A program made the translations under genes and the position numbers. From Linanthus parryae (taxonomy: Eukaryota; Streptophyta; Magnoliopsida; Ericales; Polemoniaceae): a DNA stretch of 64,000 nt. How positions within the stretch are numbered: the stretch's first letter is position 1; every line of letters starts with the position of its first letter. The notes under the pieces are model-generated. The model was not told the DNA's origin. It did no database searches and saw nothing but the letters and a program-made list of their open reading frames with translations. Below, piece by piece: positions 12,734-23,640 of this stretch. The stretch covers positions 61,713,718-61,777,717 of the forward strand of contig JALGPY010000004.1 of the NCBI GenBank assembly GCA_023055425.1, written 5' to 3'.

Positions 12734-13622
12734 TGTAATACCCCGTAATTTTGAGGGTATTTTTAGGAGTTTATTGAATATTTTGGACCGTTAGTAGGAG
12801 TTATTAAAGTAGTTTTTCTTAATTTTATGTGTTATATATTATTTATACATATATATATAATTATATGAAAAATAATATTTTTAACTTTATTATTTTTATA
12901 TATTGTTTTTAGTAAACGTTATAAAAGTTACGTAAGTTTCAGTTACTAAAAGTTGTGGGTCATATAACTTTTTTAACGTGTTTAAAACGTCACGTTTTAA
13001 TTATTTTGTTTTACGTAGCCGACCACCGCGTGACCCGTGCTTCGCAGGACACCGGATCACTCCTCCCATCATCTTCCCCATTTCACCAAGAGACTTTTCT
13101 TCTCCTTCTCCGGCGATTTCTCCGCCACCAACAACACCGCCACCGTGCCGCCTTCAAATTCGACCTCCTCCTCACCTAATTTCTGTCCCGATTCACTGCA
13201 AACCCATCGAGGACCTATACTTTCTCCCCAAGAAAAACAATTTCGCCCGAATGGTGGTCCGATTCGAAATCGGACAAGACGATTTGGGTCTCCTACTTCT
13301 CGTCGAATTCTCCCGGACGAAGGCTATATAAACCCACTGCAAAATCAGAATTTTACCACACCAAAACGCGCTCAACCTCTCTCGTTCTGACCGACTCTCT
13401 CGCTGCCCTGTTTCACCAGAAAACCCAGTCGGAAAATCGGCCGAGTCCGACCGAGCCCAGGCGAGCCCAGCTCCGGTTTCCGCCAACGCCGCCCACCGTC
13501 CGACGTCCTCCTCTGTCCGGCGCACTTCGCAGTAGCCATAGAGCTTCCCGTCGCCATCCCTCAAGCTTTTTCGATCGGTAACTTCACCCTTCTTCGGTTT
13601 TTCTTTTATGCATACACAATCA

Positions 13623-14508
13623 CAGTGGCGGACCGAAGGGGGGGGGGGGGGGGGGGAGGGGGCCATGGCCCCTCCAATTTTTTTTTGTAGCGTTATTACC
13701 ATGGGTCAGGGTTTAAGAAGAGTTTGTGTTGGAATAGAAGTTGGCCCCCTCAAGTTGTGTGTTTCTTTTTTTTAGAAAATATTGCAATTGATAATTATAG
13801 ACCCCGGAAGTTAGTAATCTACAGCCACGTATCTCTTTTTTTTTCTATAAAATTGGAAATACGAAAATTATTACCACCATTTAATAAATCAAATTAATAA
13901 AACTAGTTAATTATTATTTAAATTGATTAGTATATCCAAATATTGTAGGGAATATAAGCGAAGGAAGATGAATCTGTTACGATTTTGTATATTTGTTACT
14001 TTATGTTTCGATTTTTTTTTTTTTTTTTTTTTTTTTTTTGTACGTTGCTACTTGTTATTTTTCAAAAATTTAGTAGTTTCCCAATATGTAATGCGATTGT
14101 AGATACCGAAATTTTGTCTGAGAAAATTTGTAGTTCTGATACAATTCAAGGGTTCTAATTAGTCTTGATACAACTCAATTCTTTTACATTTATTTTTATT
14201 ATATTATTTATACTACTTACAGTTTAATATTGTTGCAAAAAAAATTTACTACCCAAATACTATCTAGACTCATTTAAACAATCAATAACTTGACTGTCAA
14301 ACTATCCACTTCAACTAATTCGTCCTTGAGTATTTTAATTCTTATAGCCGGCTCAACTGAAGGTAGAATGTTTTATAATAGAATGACCGAATAAATATTC
14401 AATGTGGATTCTTAATAAGAAAAGAAGTCCATATATATGTGTGTTATGTATTTTAATAGTGATGTAATGTTTGGCCCCCACAAGATACGAATCCTGCGTC
14501 CGCCACTG
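13623..14508. mobile_element. Non-autonomous hAT element
   Basis: 886 bp with perfect 11-bp terminal inverted repeats, CAGTGGCGGAC and GTCCGCCACTG. It is flanked by a perfect 8-bp duplication, CACAATCA (13615-13622 and 14509-14516). CAG-type ends and an 8-bp TSD define hAT. There is no transposase frame. It includes a run of about 20 G near 13639-13660 and about 27 T near 14012-14039. It sits in solo LTR copy 1, and the LTR at 31195 lacks it at the matching place, which confirms the insertion. Confidence 0.92.
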
Positions 14509-14567
14509 CACAATCAAATAAATAGGTACAGTTTGTGTTGGGTGGGTCTTGTGTATGTGCAGGAACA

Positions 14568-14616
14568 AAGTGTGTGTGTGATGTGCGTGTGCGCGTGCGC
14601 GTGTGTGTGTGTGTCG
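14568..14616. repeat. GT/GC-rich microsatellite
   Basis: A roughly 50-base run of alternating GT and GC dinucleotides lies just right of the hAT insertion, inside solo LTR copy 1. I do not see it in the corresponding stretch of solo LTR copy 2, so it probably expanded after insertion. Alternating purine-pyrimidine tracts of this type can adopt Z-DNA; no function is implied. Confidence 0.8.
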
Positions 14617-16263
14617 AGGAGAGGGGGTGAAGAAGAAAGACCATACAAGTGGTCTGATGGTGGTAGGTGGATAGTACTAGTAGTAATGTATTATAATATT
14701 ATAATATTACTATTAGTAATGTATTAGGGTATGTGGTATACATTATGGTAATAGGAGGTTACCAACTTTTATTTATTTTATTTTAGTTTACTAGGTTAAA
14801 AAAATGTATTATATATATATCATATTTAAAGGTTCTAGATCTCGTAAATAAAGTATCATTTGTCGTAAATAATAACTTTTCGGGTCAACCCAATTTAGAA
14901 GAATATACAAGCATTTATAATTTTAATATTTATACTTCTTAGCATGTATAGCTATTTTAATATTTACTTATACATATATATATATATATAACGGAATTAT
15001 GTAATTTCTAGAATATTAAAATAAAGATATCTTTATTTCAGTTTAGTGTTTATGTTTATAAATACTATTCTCTTATTAAAATTAATTTCTAAACTTCCGT
15101 TTATAGCAAATAAATTAGTTTTCATTTTGGGAATATTTGGGGGTTACGCTTGCATTGCATATAGGAATTTGTATGTGTGTTAGTAATATATTGATTAGGA
15201 ATAATTGTTGTTGTAGATGCCGAGTTCGTAGACGGCGAATTTGTGGAGGATCCGTATTACTAGGACTTTGTTTGCTTTCCTGTGACGAGCTCTCTTCACC
15301 AGGTAAGTTCATGCGTGCAACACCTTTAACTATCAACATGTGGATTTGCGTGAGTTATTTTCTAAACTGTGAACTGCTATATCTTCCAATACTCAAAATA
15401 TTTTACTGGTGGATTTTGAAGCGTGATTTCGAGAATCTGTTTTACTCAGCCTTTTGAATCAAATATTACTCTTGTGAAACTGTGAAAGAATATGAACGAT
15501 AAATGAATTTGGGCGATGTACAGAGGATGTGCGTGGAGGCTACGGCCGGGGACACACGTGAGTTGATTCCCCTCGGGTGCTAATCCAAACGAGATTACAT
15601 ATCCGGCCCCCGTGATTGACATATATTGCTATGATACGGTTGTGGGGTTTGATAAAGGCGTGAAAGCTATTGAGTACTACTTATGCCTGTGTAGGTCACC
15701 ACGGTATAGGGGTGTCGACACTTAAGGTCTCATAGTTGTCTAGGGAGAACTGGGATGGACTGTGATATCCCAAGAGCTACCCTATTTCTTATTTATTGCA
15801 TCGTGACCTCTCTGTGGGCATTCGTTACCCGCTGGGCTATGATATGCCTCAGCTAAACTAATTATTAATATGTGGAATCAGCTACTGGTTACAATTCGTC
15901 TGGGTTATTCAAATATCTCTTGTTTATATTTCTGTTAGCCAAAACTCTTGCTTTACATGTTGTAGTTTGAGCTTACTCAGTTTTTACTGATAAACGTTTT
16001 CTGCGGTCGGCTGTTGCTATTTCAAAATCCGCAGGTTATCAATAAGGTGGGGAACGCGCACACATGAGTTGAAAGCTAGGATTTGCTTCTAATAGAATTT
16101 CACATTTAGTTGTCATTCATTTTGAATTTGAACAATGTCAATTTTATTCCTTTCAAAACTATTGTTGGAGGATTTCTCCGGTTTTCATTAAAAAAATACG
16201 CTTTTGGATTTTCGTTTGGTTGCACCAGCAAGGAACCGTAGGTGCCAGGGTTGTTTTAGTTTG

Positions 16264-17002
16264 GACACCCATCTTCAGTTTCTTCTTGTGATCATCACAG
16301 AACCTGACATCATGCCCTATCAAGCCACAATATTCACAATGAAAAGTTAATTTTGCATACCTCAAATCAACCCAGGTTAGGCTTCCAGTTATTGGATTTT
16401 TAATTTTTAATGCATCTAGGTAGTGGTTTCTTGACAGACAAGCCCACTTTGATTCTAATATATCTTCCATCCTAACTTGATTTTTCAGGTACTTCTACAC
16501 TGTAATTCACACCTAGAGCATTGGCCACTCCTTCACCCACTTTGACAGTAACACACTCAGAGGGCATATGTTTCAAATGAAGAATGAGGTTTGCCTCCTC
16601 ATAGTCAACAGTAAGCATGTTCTGTCCTTGAATCCAAGTTTTCATGATTATCAAACTTCCATTGAAAAGCCAGGGTTGGCTATTTAAAATTCTCTCAAAA
16701 TCCTCTTCTTTAGTAAACATGAACAGGAAAAGATTTTTTCCCAAGGATATGATTTGAAAACCCTCTGGTTCTTCCCATAAATTGGAAAGTGAAGCATGTA
16801 AACCAACAATATTAATAGATCTGTTATGGAAAATCTTACCAAAGATACTGTTTTTACAATCCTTAATGCCTTCAACAATTGAATCCTCTGGCAATTCTAC
16901 CACTTGATCTTCATCTTCTGTAAGTTGCATTTGTGTAAGTGAATAAGATAAATCTGCTTCTGTGTGCAGTTCATTAGGCTCCAAAGATGTTCCTGCTTCC
17001 AT
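16264..17002 (-). pseudogene. LINE A ORF1: DUF4283 and CCHC zinc-knuckle protein
   Basis: The likely start is the ATG complementary to 17000-17002 (MEAGTSLEPNELHTEADL); the upstream frame to 17140 is open but lies in the tandem-repeat leader. An acidic N-terminus precedes a DUF4283-like core (GKIFHNRSINI, FLFMFTKEEDFERILNSQPW, GSLIIMKTW). After a frameshift near 16471 comes a zinc knuckle, CEYCGLIGHDVRFC (CX2CX4HX4C). Plant L1 ORF1 proteins have this architecture and bind the LINE RNA. The tail is cut by the solo LTR at 16258. Confidence 0.8.
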
Positions 17003-17097
17003 GGAGAGTGAATCTGGAACCAGAAGTGACAAAAAGATATTGCAGATCAAGAAAAAGCTTCGAAGAGTAAAATCAACCTCTTCCAACAAGAGGATGG

Positions 17098-17226
17098 AGC
17101 AGCAGTTTCTGGTGTATAACTTCCAGTAACTGCTGTACAAAGGTGGTTAACTGCTAGAAGAGAACCAGTTTCTGGTGTGTAACTTCCAGTAACTGTTGTG
17201 AGGGGGTGGTTAACTGTTAAGTGAGA
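17098..17226. repeat. Two tandem copies of about 64 bp, LINE A leader
   Basis: Two adjacent diverged copies of a unit containing CAGTTTCTGGTGT and AACTTCCAGTAACTG lie just upstream of LINE A ORF1 on the minus strand. Tandem repeats in the 5' UTR are known in several L1 families, where they can carry the promoter. The promoter role here is inference only. Confidence 0.65.
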
Positions 17227-17275
17227 ACAGGTGCGTGGAGGAGAGAGGAGAGAGCGTTTTTTTCAGTTACATTAA

Positions 17276-17385
17276 GATTTTACTTATAGCTGTGAGATTC
17301 TTGATTGAATTTTTGTTTGTTTGATTAAGTATTTTAATATATTTACTTATAGCTGTGAGATTCTTGATTGAATTTTTGTTTGTTT
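17276..17385. repeat. Short tandem duplication
   Basis: A unit of about 60 bp containing CTGTGAGATTCTTGATTGAA is repeated (about 17290 and 17351). It is AT-rich and non-coding. It may belong to the LINE A 5' end or to the flanking DNA, so the LINE boundary near 17260 is uncertain. Confidence 0.6.
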
Positions 17386-17489
17386 TGTGAGATTTTGTAG
17401 TGGAAAAAAGATATCTCCTCCCCGAGTAATTCAAAATAGAAGGCATAAAATAACACCATAAATGAATAAAATCAGCTAATGATAAATGT

Positions 17490-17880
17490 AAGTTCACCTC
17501 TTCTACTGTGTACTATGATCCATTGTAATTTAGTTTCATGAAGCTATTGAACTCATTGCCATCGTTGCCCGATTCCTCATTGCTCCTCCTCAACTTAGGC
17601 TCGTCCTTCTGGGCTAGAACAACCCGACTATCCCCAACATTCATCAAGGACATATTTTCGCCTTTTATCATCATAACGAAGACACAAACCCATCAGAGAC
17701 AACTCCTGATTCTCCATCAACATAAGATCAACTATCTCGAAAAACGACTCCTCCGTCTTCCTCAATGCATTGGACAGATCTTTCAGTCCATCAATGTGGT
17801 GGTTAGCTCCAACAACTCTGCCGATGTTCTTCCATTTCTTTTGCCTCTTAGCTCTCTGATCACTTTCCTTCCCTGAATTC
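17490..17880 (-). pseudogene. Captured host gene fragment: protein phosphatase 2C, POLTERGEIST/PLL-like
   Basis: Minus-strand reading from 17880 gives ALRKTEESFFEIVDLMLMEN. After a single-base frame change it gives MNVGDSRVVLAQKDEP, then a serine/asparagine-rich insert and, after more breaks, a DHST...EE remnant near 17500-17525. Known: plant PP2Cs of the POL/PLL group have the order EALRKTEESF, ENPELALMGSC, VMNVGDSR.VLAQ, DHST..EEE. The fragment covers only the middle of the catalytic domain. Frameshifts and stops make it non-functional. No intron is evident across it, but I do not know whether the donor gene has one here. It may be a piece picked up by a transposon or a retrocopy. Confidence 0.7.
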
Positions 17881-18298
17881 TCGCGTTGATATGAGCAATT
17901 CTCTTAGGCTAAAATAACTATTTTCAGCCGAAACTTAAGCTAGGTAAACACTGTTATTTTCAATCTGCCTTCAAGTGTCAGAAATGGAGGGTCATCCCCA
18001 TTAACATTTTCACCATTGACATGCTCCTCTTCTTCACAACTGGTGGTACTCGAGACCATTCGGCTTATGAGAGGGGTTAAGATCCCTTGCCTCATCATGT
18101 TCCTTATACAAAATTAATCAAGCAAAAGCTTCCACCCAATTCAAATTCTATTTATCAACTTTCTTATTTTTCTTATGATCACCAGAACCTCTGTAACATC
18201 TTTAGAAATTTCATTTACATGCTCTTAACTTTCTTATTATTTCGTTCATTTTGAAGGTAAAGCGATATTAATTTATTGTTGAGACTTTATATTTCAAC

Positions 18299-19536
18299 AT
18301 GATCGACGACTTATTAGCATTTTTTATGATGTCTGGTGCGGAATCCGACAATGAGGTGGAGTTGATATCGTTGGCTGCTTTGGAAAAGAAGAAAAATGAT
18401 CGCGAGAATATCAAAAAGGTTGTGGCTCAATTAAAGGTCGTAAGTATATTTGGAGGGACATAATCCGAGGTCATGAAAGATTATACAATTAATATTTTGC
18501 TGATGACCCTGTTTGTTCTCCTAAACAATTTACAAGAAGATTTTGAGTGAGGTGCGAGTTGTTCGTTCGAATTCATAATGCAATAGAAAGTCATAATTCC
18601 TATTTCATTCAAAAGATGAGTGCAGTTGGTATTCATGATTTTTCTCCGCTTCAAAAAGTTACTGCTGCACTAAGGATGCTTTGTTACGGAGTTTCTGCTG
18701 ATTTTATTGATGAATACGTCATGATTGGGGAAAATACAACAACAGAGAGCTTTAAAATATTTGTGAAGGTGGTGGTTGAATTTTTTTCAGATGAGTACTT
18801 AAGATCACCGAACAACTTCGACATTGCTAGACTGCTAGCAATAGGTGAGTAGCGTGGATTTCCAGGAATGCTGTGAAGTATTGATTGTATGCATTAAAAG
18901 TGGGAAAATTGTCTGACAGTTTGAAAATGTATGTATTCTGGCCACTGTCATGATCCAACTATTATTTTGGAAGCAGTAGCCTCTTACGATTTGTGGATAT
19001 GGCATGCATTTTTCGAATTACCTGGTTCTCACAATGATATTAATGTACTAGATCGATCTCTATTATTTAATAATCTTGTTGAAGGTCGTGCCCCACCTGT
19101 TTCGTATTCAAACAATGGTCATGAGTATTCGATGGGATACTATCTTGCTGATGGCGTATATCATACGTGGTCAACATTTGTAAAGACCATACCATCTCCA
19201 CAGGGGAATAAAAACAAATTCTTTGCTGCTGCTCAAGAGTCTGCACGAAAAGATGTGAAGAGAGCATTTGGAGTTTTACAAGCTTGTTTCCATACAGTTC
19301 ATGGTCCTGGACGGTTTTGGGATCCAAATACACTTTCTTATATCATGAAAGCGTGCAGAATATTACATAATATGATTGTCGAAGATGAACGAGATGGAAG
19401 AGAGTTAGATATTTTCTATGACACAATTGAAGAAAGTGCTCGTCCAACTGTATCACATGAGCAAACTGTAGAGTTCACTGAATATATCAGGCGACATCAT
19501 CAGATAAAGAGCAGGAACGTGCATAGTGAACTATAG
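18299..19536 (+). pseudogene. PIF/Harbinger transposase relic (DDE_4 / plant transposon protein)
   Basis: From an ATG at 18299 the frame reads an acidic leader, then QYFADDPVCSPKQFTRRF and, after a TGA near 18548, RCELFVRIHNAIE, LRMLCYGVSADFIDEYV and NNFDIARLLAIGE. A broken stretch with SIDCMH (probable first catalytic Asp, about 18877) follows, then MYSGHCHDPTIILEAVASYD, GSHNDINVLDRS, YYLADGVY (second Asp) and QESARKDVKRAFGVLQ (catalytic Glu), and ILHNMIVEDERDG at the end. This is the plant Harbinger transposase order, the family from which ALP1-type genes derive. Several stops and shifts at 18460-18550 and 18850-18930 make it inactive. Confidence 0.88.
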
Positions 19537-19744
19537 ATGGACCTTGTTGAGCATTTATGGAGACAACATGGAGAGAGATTATAATTTACTATGTTTTGTT
19601 TCTACTTTCAACGTAGTTCTTTTTTCACTTTTTTATGTTTTTTCATAAATAAAACTATGTTTTTGTGTAAATCTAATTTTTCCACTCTGTATCACTTATT
19701 CAGAAGTTGTGTACTGAAATGTGAACTTGTGAAAATTTGAAGAG

Positions 19745-21961
19745 CTTAGCTTCTGATTTTATATGTCTTATGCCCAGAGCTTCCTATTTGCTATGTTCTT
19801 CTCTCCGATTATGCAGCTCAGTCAGGGCCGAGTATTAACATTAATAAATCTTCTCTTGTCTTCAGCCCCAACTGCAGCTTTGATGATAAAACTTTATTTA
19901 CTAACTCCATTGATTTCCAGGTTCAGGATAGTACTGGTAAATACTTAGGAGTTTTTCTTGATGCTAAATGTAGTAATAAGTTCTTAATTAATGATACTAT
20001 TAATAAAGTCTCCTCCATCTGTAGTGGATGGAATGGCCTCATGCTAAATCTCTTTGGCAGAAACACTTTAGTTAAATCTGTCTTAACAAGTATTTTAGTT
20101 TACCCAATGTCCATCTGTCTTTTCCCCAAGAATGCTTGTGATACCATTTCTTCTTTTCTGTCCAAATTGTTCTGGTTTGGCAATTGTTTCCACAATGGTA
20201 TTCACTGGCTCTCTTGGAACTTTCTATGCAATAGCATCAGAAATGGGGGTTTAGGTTCTAAAAATATTCAATGCTTTAATAAAGCTCTGTTAGCTAAAAA
20301 TAGTTGGAGAATAATTGCAGAGCCTCACTCTTTTTCAGTAATTACTTTACTAAAAAATATTGCCAAAGAAAACCCTTTTTTTGGCTATTAATAATCTTAA
20401 CTCATCATCATATGCTTGGAAGGCAATCTGTAAAGGAAGGAAGGTTCTGAATTTTGGGTTAAAATGGAATGTTGCAAATGGAGAAACTATTTGGATTTCC
20501 AATGGTGGTTGGGTTGATAATGTTCCTGGTGAGTCTATTAAGGAATGCGTGCTCAGTGTAAATGCTACCTCCAGAATCAAGAAGCTCTCTCAGCTTCTAA
20601 ACCATGATACCAATCAATGGAATGCATACCTGATCAATGAGATCTTTCCTCCTTGGCTTGCTAGATTGATTCTGGAAACCCCTATTAGATCTGATATTGA
20701 AAGAGACCAGCCTTTCTGGAAGCCCTCCTCCATGAGAATCTTTTATGTTAAATCTGCTTATCTTTTACAAAATTTTAACAACTCCTCTCCCAATCTATCA
20801 TCTTCAAAAATTCAATTTAATATTAGCTCCTATTCTTTTAACTGGTGTTCTCTTTGGCAATCTGGTCTTCCTTTTAATTTGATCTCCATTTGTTGGAGGA
20901 TTTTAATTAACTCCCTTCCTACATTGCAAAACCTTAATTCTAGAATTAACAATATTAATCCACACTGCCCTCTTTGTCCGACAATCATTGAGTCTTCCTC
21001 TCATATTTTTTTTCATTGTAATAGGGCTAAAGGGCTTTTGGAGGTGGCAAACCTTGGCTTTATGCCTCATTGTAATTTAGATATTCATCAATGGCTTAAA
21101 GGATGGATAAAGAAAAAGAAACGTCTCACTAGAAGCAATAATTGGCATTGGTTTGCTACCATTCTTTGGACTTTGTGGACTTCTAGAAATAAACTGATCT
21201 TAGAAAATGATTTCATTGATCAAGAAAGATTATGGCAGCAAACTTTTGCTACGGCTTCTTATTTGCACCCACCTTGTTGCTTATGATACTTCTTTGCTTT
21301 AGATTTGTCTTCACTTGTTGAAGTTGTTGTGGATGTGGATCTTACTACATGGATTGCTGCACAAGCTCAGCTTGCTCCGAGTTCCCTGGCTCCCGTTCCT
21401 GTTTCTGATGCTGCTCCTTTGGCAATGCTTCCTCCAGACGGCGAAGAGAATGTTCTGCTGCTTCCTGCTCCTAGCTGTGTTGATGCTACTCAGGCCCCCA
21501 AGGATGTTCAGTCTCTTTGCTCCCCTGCTGTGAATCTCCCTTGGAGGGAGTCTGATGCTGCTCCTTTGTCTCCGTTGGTGGTTTCTGATGAGCTCTCCAT
21601 GGCTATTATGCCCTTTATTGATGCCTAGCTTGTTCTACTTTTTGTTGTTTTGTACTTGGATGATTTTCCTTCTAGCATTCGTACTTAGTAGATGTTTGGG
21701 TCCTTCTGAGAATGTTGAATTGGTTTGTCCAGTGTTTGTCCCTCCTGTCTGTTTGGGGAGGGGTCCTTTTGTTGTTTAGGTTTGTTTCTTTTGGTGCTCC
21801 GGTGGGCTTCGTGGTATATGTTTTGGTTTAGTCGGTTTGTGTTGGCTCGTACAGTTTGTATCTCTAAGTTAGCCGCTCGAACTTCTTCTTGGGATGTTCT
21901 TTGCCGGCCTTTATTAATATAATTGATGTTCTCTTTGTTGGCAAAAAAATAAAAATAAAAT
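19745..21961 (+). mobile_element. LINE B: 5'-truncated L1-type LINE
   Basis: It starts abruptly inside the RT, near the catalytic box region, and runs through thumb and zf-RVT to a 3' UTR ending in an A-rich tail (AAAAAAATAAAAATAAAA near 21943-21960). 5' truncation and an A-rich tail are classic for target-primed insertions that aborted early. It lies between the Harbinger transposase relic and its partner ORF and probably split that element. I could not find a convincing target-site duplication. The 21287-21940 stretch has only chance ORFs. Confidence 0.8.
19760..21286 (+). pseudogene. LINE B RT C-terminus and zf-RVT domain
   Basis: Reads TGKYLGVFLDAK near 19930, then LFGRNTLVKSVLTSILVYPM, LFWFGNCFHNGIHWLSW and NGGLGSKNIQCFNKALLAKN (RT thumb). 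A frame change near 20380 leads to NVANGETIWISNGGW, a VKSAYLLQNF block and the zf-RVT zinc motif NPHCPLCPTIIESSSHIFFHC. The protein ends at 21286 without an obvious RNase H domain. Two frames are needed, so this is a pseudogene. It is related to, but distinct from, LINE A. Confidence 0.82.
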
Positions 21962-22839
21962 GAATTGGTCTCCAGCTTATTTGAATTCACTTTAGTAAGT
22001 CAGCTTCTTATCCTGTTAAGATGGTTCCAAAGTAGTACTTGTTCTCTCTGTAATTTCAGCAGGAAGTATACAATTTTTTTTTTAAGTTCTTCACATGGTC
22101 TGTGTTTGTTCTACCCATGTGAACTTAATTTTAACTATTGAAGTTCCTTGTTATTGTGAATTTTTTACTTCTGGTGGTTTTGTATTCATGTGATAGGTTG
22201 CCTAGATTTTCTTTTAATCTAAAATTTTATTAATCTGCTGTTAATTAGTACCTTACCACTTGCCATCCTTTTGATTAAGAACTATGTTTATGAATCATGG
22301 TCTGTGCGAGGTTTTTCTGCACCTGTGTACATGTTGGTTATACCCAGGTTTTTGAAAGTTTCAATAATCTGGCAAATGAAAATACAACTACAAGTATTGG
22401 TCTCCGGCCAAGAATCAGTTTACTATTAGTCAGATAGTCATGGCACAAGGTTCACAAACTCTTGTAAAATTAATTGATAAATAATAGAGTAAATGAATTG
22501 GTAAATGAATACAGGTCTAGAAAGTCATGTACTTGCAATCCATACAAGAAAAATCTAAATGAAAATGTCAAATTCAAACTTGGAGCTCTCAAAACTTTTG
22601 AAGTAGGCTCATTTGCAAAACATAATGGCAACAACGACGATTAATTGAAAAACACAATTGATTTATTCAAAACTGCTGCATTCTATAAATAATTTCTTGT
22701 TGGCGATGCGTGTATTACTCTACTTGAAGTGGAGTCATTTTAGATAAGTCCATGGACATGATTCGGTCCTCCTCTTTATTTTGCTGAATCATTTATCCAA
22801 CACCACAGTTCTACGAGAACTCGCAATCATTCTCATCTC
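21962..22839. other. Non-coding remnant inside the Harbinger element
   Basis: AT-rich DNA between LINE B and the minus-strand Harbinger ORF1. I see no coding potential, no inverted-repeat ends and no RNA gene. It is most simply the region between the two convergent Harbinger genes. Confidence 0.5.
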
Positions 22840-23640
22840 TTTTACGAGCATGACTAAAGTGTTATTAGCTTTTTTCAGTTTCTTTCTGCTGTTTTTTTCA
22901 CCCGTTTTACCAGGTTGTCTGTTGATGGTCATGGTAGGCTGAACTTCTGTGCTCTCTTCATCTGCATTTATAGTACTAGGAACATAAGAAGTATTTGGAG
23001 TTGGCTTTATAGCCTTTGTAGCCCTTTAAGGCATATTCTTCTTCTTCTCACAAACATGTAACCACTTTGGTTCCAACTTCAATTTATTCCAACAATGCCC
23101 CAAATTAAATTATGTGTCATACATCTTTTAGTACACCAATTTTGCTTGATGGATCGGAAATAATTGTTCAAAAATATTTAGATACTACAAATATTGTAAA
23201 ACTAATTTGAAATAATTAGATAGAACATACCTTATCTTGCTCATTTATGCCACTTTTGACGCCTGGCATCAATCTTAGAATAGCATCGGCAAAACTTGTT
23301 TACCGCAAGTTGAATAGTTGACCAACGATTTAACAAGGAGTTTGATGTGCGATCGGTTCTGAAAGTCTTACGTTTATGGAAAAAAATCATGTACTCTATC
23401 CCAATATCTCGTAGCCTTCTGATCGTTTCTAGGCACATGATCCGTACTAATTGAATCATGCCGAGATAAGAAGCTCGTCTTCTTCGTCTGAAAAACTGTT
23501 GGACCGTCGTGATTGCCCCTTTGGCGATGGTAATTCAATTTTAGCTTGCGACGCGCCACTAATTTGGTTATGAAAATCACACATTGAACCTAGATTGATC
23601 ACATTTCATTCATCGTCGAGATTCACTTCGTCTGTAAGGA
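22840..23640 (-). pseudogene. PIF/Harbinger accessory ORF1 (Myb/SANT-like) relic
   Basis: Minus strand. Motifs from different frames: GYEILGTEYMIFFHKRK-like and then FRTDRTSNSLLNRWSTIQLAV and NKFCRCYSKIDARRQ (23241-23400). A lysine-rich C-terminal segment near 22840-22960 contains KNSRKKLKKANN. Known: plant Harbinger elements carry a second gene whose Myb/SANT-like protein binds the transposon ends and helps the transposase, and genomes often annotate it as NAM-associated or GST-T3-like. The order and the RTSNSLLNRW.TIQ..VNKFC signature fit. Frameshifts and stops disrupt it. It is convergent with the transposase relic at 18299-19536. Confidence 0.72.

Larger units (their letters stand above)
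12734..16258 (+). repeat. Solo LTR (copy 1), chromovirus-like, containing a hAT insertion
   Basis: 3525 bp, from TGTAATACCCCG to GGGTTGTTTTA; the usual terminal CA has become TA. The flanks GTTTG (12729-12733) and GTTTG (16259-16263) are a perfect 5-bp target duplication. Without the 886-bp hAT and its 8-bp duplication the LTR is about 2.63 kb, close to the 2.71-kb copy at 31195, which it matches closely by eye over most of its length. No internal domain is present. It separates LINE A ORF1 from the endonuclease. Short ORFs inside, such as a Pro-rich one near 12955-13390, are not supported as genes. Confidence 0.9.
4974..17260 (-). mobile_element. LINE A: L1-type non-LTR retrotransposon, split by two solo LTRs
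   Basis: On the minus strand, from right to left: a DUF4283/zinc-knuckle ORF1, an apurinic-type endonuclease, reverse transcriptase, zf-RVT and RNase H. That is the order of plant L1 LINEs. The element is cut by the solo LTRs at 12734-16258 and 6391-9851, and its 3' end by the Copia element at 4973. Removing the LTRs plus one copy of each 5-bp duplication rejoins the LINE segments. The 5' end is approximate: about 17260, beyond a tandem repeat that looks like a LINE 5' UTR. Every ORF is frameshifted, so the copy is dead. Confidence 0.85.

Noticed and set aside
13037..13390. Pro/Ser/Thr-rich ORFs inside the solo LTR, overlapping on both strands
   Set aside because: They overlap each other in several frames and their position falls within LTR sequence shared with the copy at 31195, where the frames differ. 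The composition is that of GC-rich promoter-like DNA and not of a conserved protein.
21305..21628. Ala/Pro-rich ORF after LINE B
   Set aside because: It lies in the LINE 3' region before the A-rich tail, overlaps another long frame and has no recognisable domain; I consider it UTR, though a short LINE tail protein cannot be excluded.
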